Shown: in pieces, positions 61,101 to 64,000 of the stretch | Layout of the letters: each line of letters starts with the position of its first letter | Position numbering within the stretch: position 1 is the stretch's first letter | DNA from: Siphonodentalium dalli | Lineage: Eukaryota > Mollusca > Scaphopoda > Gadilida > Siphonodentaliidae | DNA length: 64,000 bases | Assembly: GCA_032622095.1 (NCBI GenBank) | Contig: CP136063.1 | Coordinates: forward strand, 67,781,897-67,845,896 | Direction of reading: 5' to 3' | Notes under the pieces: model-generated | The model's input: the letters and a program-made list of their open reading frames with translations, nothing else | The model's database searches: none | What the model was told of the DNA's origin: nothing | Translations under genes and position numbers: made by a program

Positions 61101-62386
61101 TTTTTCCTGAAATATCAGCCGTTTGGATATTACACCATGCAGTGCTGTATGTTAGCCCAATATTCTACCTGTGAATTATCAATCATTTGTCTTTTGTCGC
61201 ACAGTCTCTTTGAAAAGCCGACGAATATCCTAACAGGATGTATGTCTCTATAAGTGTCCATTATATTTCATTTCTACGAATACGCAGCATTCCCAACATT
61301 ACGTAATAAACTGTTTCCAAATATGGAGTGCATTCCTGGTGTAGTAAATGTTTGTGAGAATCATAGTATTTAGAAATAGTTATAAATACAACAAGAAAGA
61401 ATAATCAGTCATGAATATTGTCGACTAATAAAAACAGTTGAGTTTGACCAATGCATGGGAAAATTGTCAATGCGTCATTGACCTCAGATCTCTGAAGTCA
61501 TCTGTTATGCCATAGACTAATGAAATCGCGCATAGTCCCATGAAATGGAGGGAATCCCTTCAAAACAGAACCTACCTTAACCCTTTACCCAACAGAACGG
61601 CCCTGTACCAATGCATTCTCTTATATATGCGAGTCGACCATAGGTCGCCTCGCATATATAAGAGAATGCATTGGCTTAACACATTAAAAATTATAAAATT
61701 GTTAAAGAATGTAAGAAAAAATGGTAAAAAGTGTTAAAAAAATATTTTTTTTAGGCCAATGCATTCTCTTATATATGCGAGGCGACCTATGGTCGACTCG
61801 CATATATAAGAGAATGCATTGGCACAGGGCATAACTGTAACCATCACAATGTGGTCAATGAGCCGGTTCCAATGATATCCATATTTGTATGGTTTTATTG
61901 AGACAGACCCAAGATAATTTAGGCTGTTGCAGCTTTATTTGGCCGTTTTTGGCCGGTTTGTTGGGTAAAGGGTTAATAGAGAGTTCTAGAGATGTACATC
62001 CAATGTAGGATTTTCATTGGCTTTTCGAAGAGACTGTTAGAAAACATGCCCAGTTATTCTATCAACTGATTTTAATCATCTTGGTCAACAAGGTGTGATG
62101 TCAGTTCGTGTTATAGTATATTTTAATGGGATATGAAAAGCATAGCCCAATTGGCAGTTGACCAAAAAAACACAAAATATGATTTAGTGTAACACACATG
62201 GACTATGTAAATATCATGCGCTGAACACAATGTTCATCAAAGTAGAAACACTTACAAATCAGCTGGAAAAAAGAAGAAGACGAGATATTTGCCACTGTAG
62301 TCTGATAATTTTATCGTCTTAAATTCTCCATCTACGAGGGCTGTTCCTTCAAAGTCTGGCGCATCTTTTCCAGGTTGTAGAGCCAT
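52034..62386 (-). CDS. PRDX: Typical 2-Cys peroxiredoxin (PRDX1/2-like), complete, five exons
   Basis: Thiol peroxidase that reduces H2O2 and organic peroxides, recycled by thioredoxin; in this subfamily usually cytosolic. Exons in transcript order: 62386-62256, 58878-58762, 55957-55835, 53867-53737, 52122-52034 = 591 bp, 196 residues plus TGA. Phases all join. Peroxidatic Cys in FVCPTE (~residue 48), GGLG motif, QFTDKHGE, resolving Cys in VCPAGW, and a C-terminal KKYFSKKK tail with the YF motif. GGLG plus YF mark the peroxide-sensitive eukaryotic form. No signal or mitochondrial presequence precedes [13 protein letters not shown] 2-Cys PRDX3/4 origin is less likely on the C-terminal tail and length. 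Confidence 0.95.
52180..52320. repeat. ~31-bp tandem repeat, five diverged copies
   Basis: TATAAATAGATTTGATTGAT + GCTGACC repeated with substitutions, directly upstream of exon 5 in the intron. A (GATAA)n run follows at 52329-52350. Confidence 0.8.
52693..52935. mobile_element. Family G element, inverted
   Basis: TTAACCTTTTCTATACCATA to TTTAGTATATTAAGGGTTAA. TTAA on both sides; the centre is CAAACGGCCATGAATATGTC. Confidence 0.75.
52934..53075. mobile_element. Family C element, internally deleted, flanked by ATAT
   Basis: CCCTTCCATGACTGGAGCTT to CATCATGAAAGGG; one half hairpin only. Flanked by ATAT on both sides (TTAATATCCC / GGGATATAC) rather than TTAA, immediately beside family G. Confidence 0.7.
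53191..53580. mobile_element. Family B element, complete
   Basis: TTAACCCTTTACCCAACAAA to TTGGGTAAAGGGTTAA with two opposed hairpins (~53335-53404, ~53481-53551). Nearly identical to 16354-16753, suggesting recent activity. Confidence 0.9.
53737..53867 (-). CDS. PRDX: Peroxiredoxin exon 4
   Basis: 131 bp, phase 2 to 1. Acceptor AATTTTCAG, donor GTATGT (minus strand). Encodes (R)[18 protein letters not shown] then [20 protein letters not shown] + DKHGE, the most conserved C-terminal half of 2-Cys peroxiredoxins. Confidence 0.96.
53881..55834. other. Peroxiredoxin intron without recognised repeats
   Basis: About 1.95 kb of AT-rich sequence. An 81-residue + strand ORF at 54346 has no domain. 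This is the longest stretch of the window with no recognised mobile family. Confidence 0.5.
55835..55957 (-). CDS. PRDX: Peroxiredoxin exon 3
   Basis: 123 bp, phase 2 to 2. Acceptor ATTTTTTCAG, donor GTGAGA. Encodes (W)[20 protein letters not shown] then [20 protein letters not shown] + R. GGLG is the motif tied to over-oxidation sensitivity. Confidence 0.96.
56217..57050. mobile_element. Family A element, longest copy, with an internal insertion
   Basis: TTAACCCTTTCAGTGCCAAG to GGGCACTGAAAGGGTTAA, TTAA both sides, one hairpin (~56270-56337). Relative to 18466-18922, about 390 bp (AAGGGATACTGTACCCAAAT ... TTTACGCCATTTT) is inserted after TATAGCATGCTTA at ~56572. Confidence 0.85.
57069..57557. 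mobile_element. MITE J with inverted ends and inner palindrome
   Basis: AAAGGTCCACTTAATTTTCG + AACC on the left is inverted as GGTGGCTCGAAAATTAAGTG + GGCCTTT on the right. Inside, TTTTCAATGGAGGGGGAATT pairs with ATTCCCCTTCCATTGAAAAT (57264-57332). Target duplication not resolved. Confidence 0.75.
57845..58244. mobile_element. Family B element, complete
   Basis: TTAACCCTTTACCCAACAGA to TTGGGTAAAGGGTTAA, two opposed hairpins (~57876-57946, ~58022-58093), opposite orientation to the copy at 53191. Confidence 0.9.
58508..58726. mobile_element. Family D palindromic MITE
   Basis: CAGTAATGCCCTAAATAATC to GATTATTTAGGGCATTACTG-TA. An ACATGT insertion splits the right arm (GCCATACATGTATTTCCG). Ends 35 bp from exon 2 of the peroxiredoxin gene. 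Confidence 0.85.
58762..58878 (-). CDS. PRDX: Peroxiredoxin exon 2 (peroxidatic Cys)
   Basis: 117 bp, phase 2 to 2. Acceptor ATATTTCAG, donor GTAAGA. Encodes (F)[20 protein letters not shown] then [18 protein letters not shown](W). TFVCPTE holds the peroxidatic cysteine and its activating Thr; an extra Cys lies in VVGCST. Confidence 0.97.
59200..60215. repeat. 40-bp minisatellite, ~25 copies, in peroxiredoxin intron
   Basis: Unit TTAGATTCGATAGCTTGACA + TAAATACAGGTCTATTTTCC. ACAGG and ACAGA versions alternate in places. A second variant (TAGAAGTCGATTTTCCTTAG) is concentrated toward the 3' end of the array. Confidence 0.95.
60257..60369. mobile_element. Chimera: family E fragment joined to family C right end
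   Basis: GCAAAATGAGGTCCCCAGAG (E) runs directly into AGCCTTGCATATATAAGAGA and ends AGTCATGGAAGGGTTAA (C). Confidence 0.7.
60515..61062. repeat. ~31/33-bp minisatellite, ~16 copies
   Basis: CAGCAACATACCCCTCAATA + AAACACACTCAAA (33 bp) mixed with a 31-bp form ending CACGGCCA and longer units carrying CTCCATTCATCACGGCCA. The 62-residue + strand ORF with [11 protein letters not shown] repeats is an artefact of the period. Confidence 0.92.
61202..62036. mobile_element. Family I element split by a family B insertion
   Basis: CAGTCTCTTTGAAAAGCCGA to GCTTTTCGAAGAGACTG, in opposite orientation to 39057-39566. Family B (61577-61976) sits inside after AAAACAGAACCTACC. Confidence 0.8.
61577..61976. mobile_element. 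Family B element nested in family I
   Basis: TTAACCCTTTACCCAACAGA to TTGGGTAAAGGGTTAA, TTAA on both sides, two opposed hairpins (~61609-61680, ~61754-61825). Almost identical to 57845-58244. Confidence 0.9.
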
Positions 62387-62404
62387 GAAGCTTGGTGGAG
62401 GTAG
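62256..62404 (-). CDS. PRDX: Peroxiredoxin first coding exon
   Basis: The exon runs 62404-62256 with acceptor TTACAG upstream and donor GTAAGT; coding from the ATG at 62386-62384. Encodes [20 protein letters not shown] then [20 protein letters not shown] + PAD(F). The ATG is chosen because MALQPGK-APDF is where cytosolic 2-Cys peroxiredoxins begin; the 18 bp before it stay open (LPPPSF), so an upstream coding extension cannot be excluded. The acceptor implies an upstream exon, probably 5' UTR, not found in the window. Confidence 0.9.
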
Positions 62405-62605
62405 CTGTAATAATATGAAGGCAAACATTTAGTCACAACCTTTAAAGCAACAGCCTGTTATATGGCACTAATTGTTAGGAAGCAGTAGATTCACAATTTT
62501 CTAACAAGTTTTATATAGTGTACAGGGTATAAAATAATAAATATGAATCAAAGACATCTGCCAGGAAACGCTTCTATCAACTAATATTGATTTGATATAA
62601 ATATA

Positions 62606-62833
62606 CAGTAATGCTCTAAGTAATCGACTTCTTAACCACAGCATAATTATGGGTAACTTTTCAGGATTTAGTCGGAAATATGGCTTGTTTCCATTCATCG
62701 GAAAGCTCTCGGAGAGAGATTTCCGATGAATGGCGACAAGCCATATTTTCGACTAAATCCTGAAAAGTTAAATCCTGAAAAGTTACCCATAATTCTGCAG
62801 CGGTTAAGAAGTCGATTACTTTGAGCATTACTG
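62606..62833. mobile_element. Family D palindromic MITE
   Basis: TA-CAGTAATGCTCTAAGTAATC to GATTACTTTGAGCATTACTG-TA. A TAAATCCTGAAAAGT segment is doubled in the right arm (~62752-62781). Confidence 0.85.
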
Positions 62834-63177
62834 TATTTTTCCGATATAATACATGGAACCTTTCGGGACAGTTTTATTGGCTTTTTTAAGAACAGAAATT
62901 TCAGGCGATCTTGTGGAAATGTCCGGAGCTTACCTGGAGCGTACCAAGAGGGAGAACTCTATCATGTTAGCACCCTCTATCAAGGCAAATGTCATTTCAA
63001 TTACTAACAAATTGCACAGCGAATATGCCTGGCCATGTCAGTAATATATAAACAACTTTATTATGCCTTTTATATAGACAAATAATATACACAATCTTTA
63101 GTTTTATAAAAATCATGATGTTGTTGTAATTGTGTCCTGCAGGAGATTCAATATCATTATATACAAACTTTTATCTC

Positions 63178-63431
63178 TTAACCCTTTGAGTGCCAGGTCG
63201 ATTTTTGTATCAACCCATATACCCTGTGCCAATGCATTCTCTTATATATGTGAGTCGACCATAGGTCGCCTCGCATATATAAGAGAATGCATTGGCCTAA
63301 ATAAAAATAAAAAAAAATTACAATTTTTTACAATTTTAATAATTTATTCTTATATAATTTATTCTTATATAACAGACTTATTTTGTAGGTTTAGGGCCGA
63401 TGAGATCAGCCCCTGGGACTCAAAGGGTTAA
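63178..63431. mobile_element. Family A element, short complete copy
   Basis: TTAACCCTTTGAGTGCCAGG to CCCTGGGACTCAAAGGGTTAA, TTAA on both sides, one hairpin (~63228-63299). TTATTCTTATATAA is doubled internally. Confidence 0.85.
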
Positions 63432-63451
63432 AGCCAAAAGTTATCAAAACA

Positions 63452-63710
63452 TTAACCCTTCCATGACTGGAGCTTCCGGAAATTTTTGCAAAAACCCTGT
63501 GTCAATGCATTCTCTTATATATGTAAGTCTCCCGTCGCGAGCCTCGCATATACATGTACATTTATAATAGAATGCATTGGCCAAACAATATTTACCTTGA
63601 CCTTGTAAGACAGTGCATTATATTGTGTAGGGAGCATCGCATATATAAGAGAATTCACTGGCTCAGGTTCATCAATACTGCACCAGCACATCTCCTGCCA
63701 TGAAAGGGTT
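63452..63710. mobile_element. Family C element
   Basis: TTAACCCTTCCATGACTGGA to TCCTGCCATGAAAGGGTT, 20 bp after the family A element. Two decayed hairpins, the first with ACATGTACATTT inserted in its stem. Confidence 0.75.
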
Positions 63711-64000
63711 GTTTGGTGAAGTGGTATATTTCTACCTCTTCAGATATTGATGCTTTCTAAACCAATAAAACTCTTTGTTAAAGGGAGATAAGGCAACATT
63801 TGTTATGTATACATTAGCCTGCTGTTACCATGGAATTACCGATAAAAGTCCAATTAGTTCCATAATATACCAAAGTTTAATCAAAACATGACGGTAAATA
63901 TTGGAAAAGATCAAAGCATTGAAAAATATTCTGAAAATTTTATTCAGAGTGAAATATTTTAACCGACTACACTATTAGCGATGTTTGTTTAAAATTACTG
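63711..64000. other. Gene-free window end
   Basis: No exon or named repeat. The phrase AGTCCAATTAGTTCCATAAT near 63848 resembles the flank of the family E copy at 51740-51800, so the two regions may share an older repeat. Confidence 0.4.

Noticed and set aside
62853-63044. 63-residue + strand ORF upstream of the peroxiredoxin gene
   Set aside because: No domain, no splice or conservation cue; it is between a family D and a family A element. It cannot be shown to be a gene.
10432-63431. Recurrent peptide [16 protein letters not shown] / [16 protein letters not shown] in many ORFs
   Set aside because: It is the translation of the MITE hairpin cassette in its two orientations, not a protein family.

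Overview
The window is animal nuclear DNA: AT-rich, with genes split into small exons that have canonical GT-AG borders, and dense with short hairpin-forming transposons and minisatellites. The encoded proteins are clearly bilaterian. The compact Lar-type gene and the repeat style fit an invertebrate, plausibly a lophotrochozoan such as a bivalve mollusc, but the species is an inference and not proven here.

Two genes are supported, and they converge. (1) On the + strand, 23 exons between 4856 and 34249 encode the C-terminal ~1,334 residues of a LAR-family (type IIa) receptor protein tyrosine phosphatase: five fibronectin type III (FN3) repeats, a membrane-proximal region, one transmembrane helix, an active D1 phosphatase domain, a D2 pseudophosphatase-like domain and the stop codon. 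The Ig domains, the first FN3 repeats and the promoter lie upstream of the window. Every exon phase joins correctly. (2) On the - strand, five exons between 62404 and 52034 encode a complete 196-residue typical 2-Cys peroxiredoxin (PRDX1/2-like) with both catalytic cysteines. The two genes are about 17.8 kb apart tail to tail and have no evident functional link.

Layout: 1-4855, repeat-filled sequence (upstream Lar intron by inference); 4856-34249, Lar exons in repeat-rich introns; 34250-35220, probable Lar 3' UTR; 35221-52033, intergenic, dominated by a 5-kb array of a 30-bp unit (43740-48800); 52034-62404, peroxiredoxin with a 40-bp and a ~33-bp minisatellite in its introns; 62405-64000, its upstream flank.

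The most striking content is the mobile DNA. Several families (called A, B, C and H here) have different ends but share one ~70-80-bp near-perfect hairpin cassette. A, B, C and G have TTAA-CCCTT termini like non-autonomous piggyBac elements; D is a TA-flanked palindrome with CAGT ends like Tc1/mariner MITEs; E is a nested palindrome; I has long inverted ends. Elements are nested in one another. One 30/31-bp minisatellite (5218-7030) looks like a tandem expansion of the family C hairpin arm. At two places in Lar, an H-type element is bracketed by >100-bp direct duplications that include an exon 3' end and its splice donor; one of these makes an in-frame 35-codon copy of coding sequence. All similarity statements come from reading the sequence, with family knowledge recalled; no database search was run.
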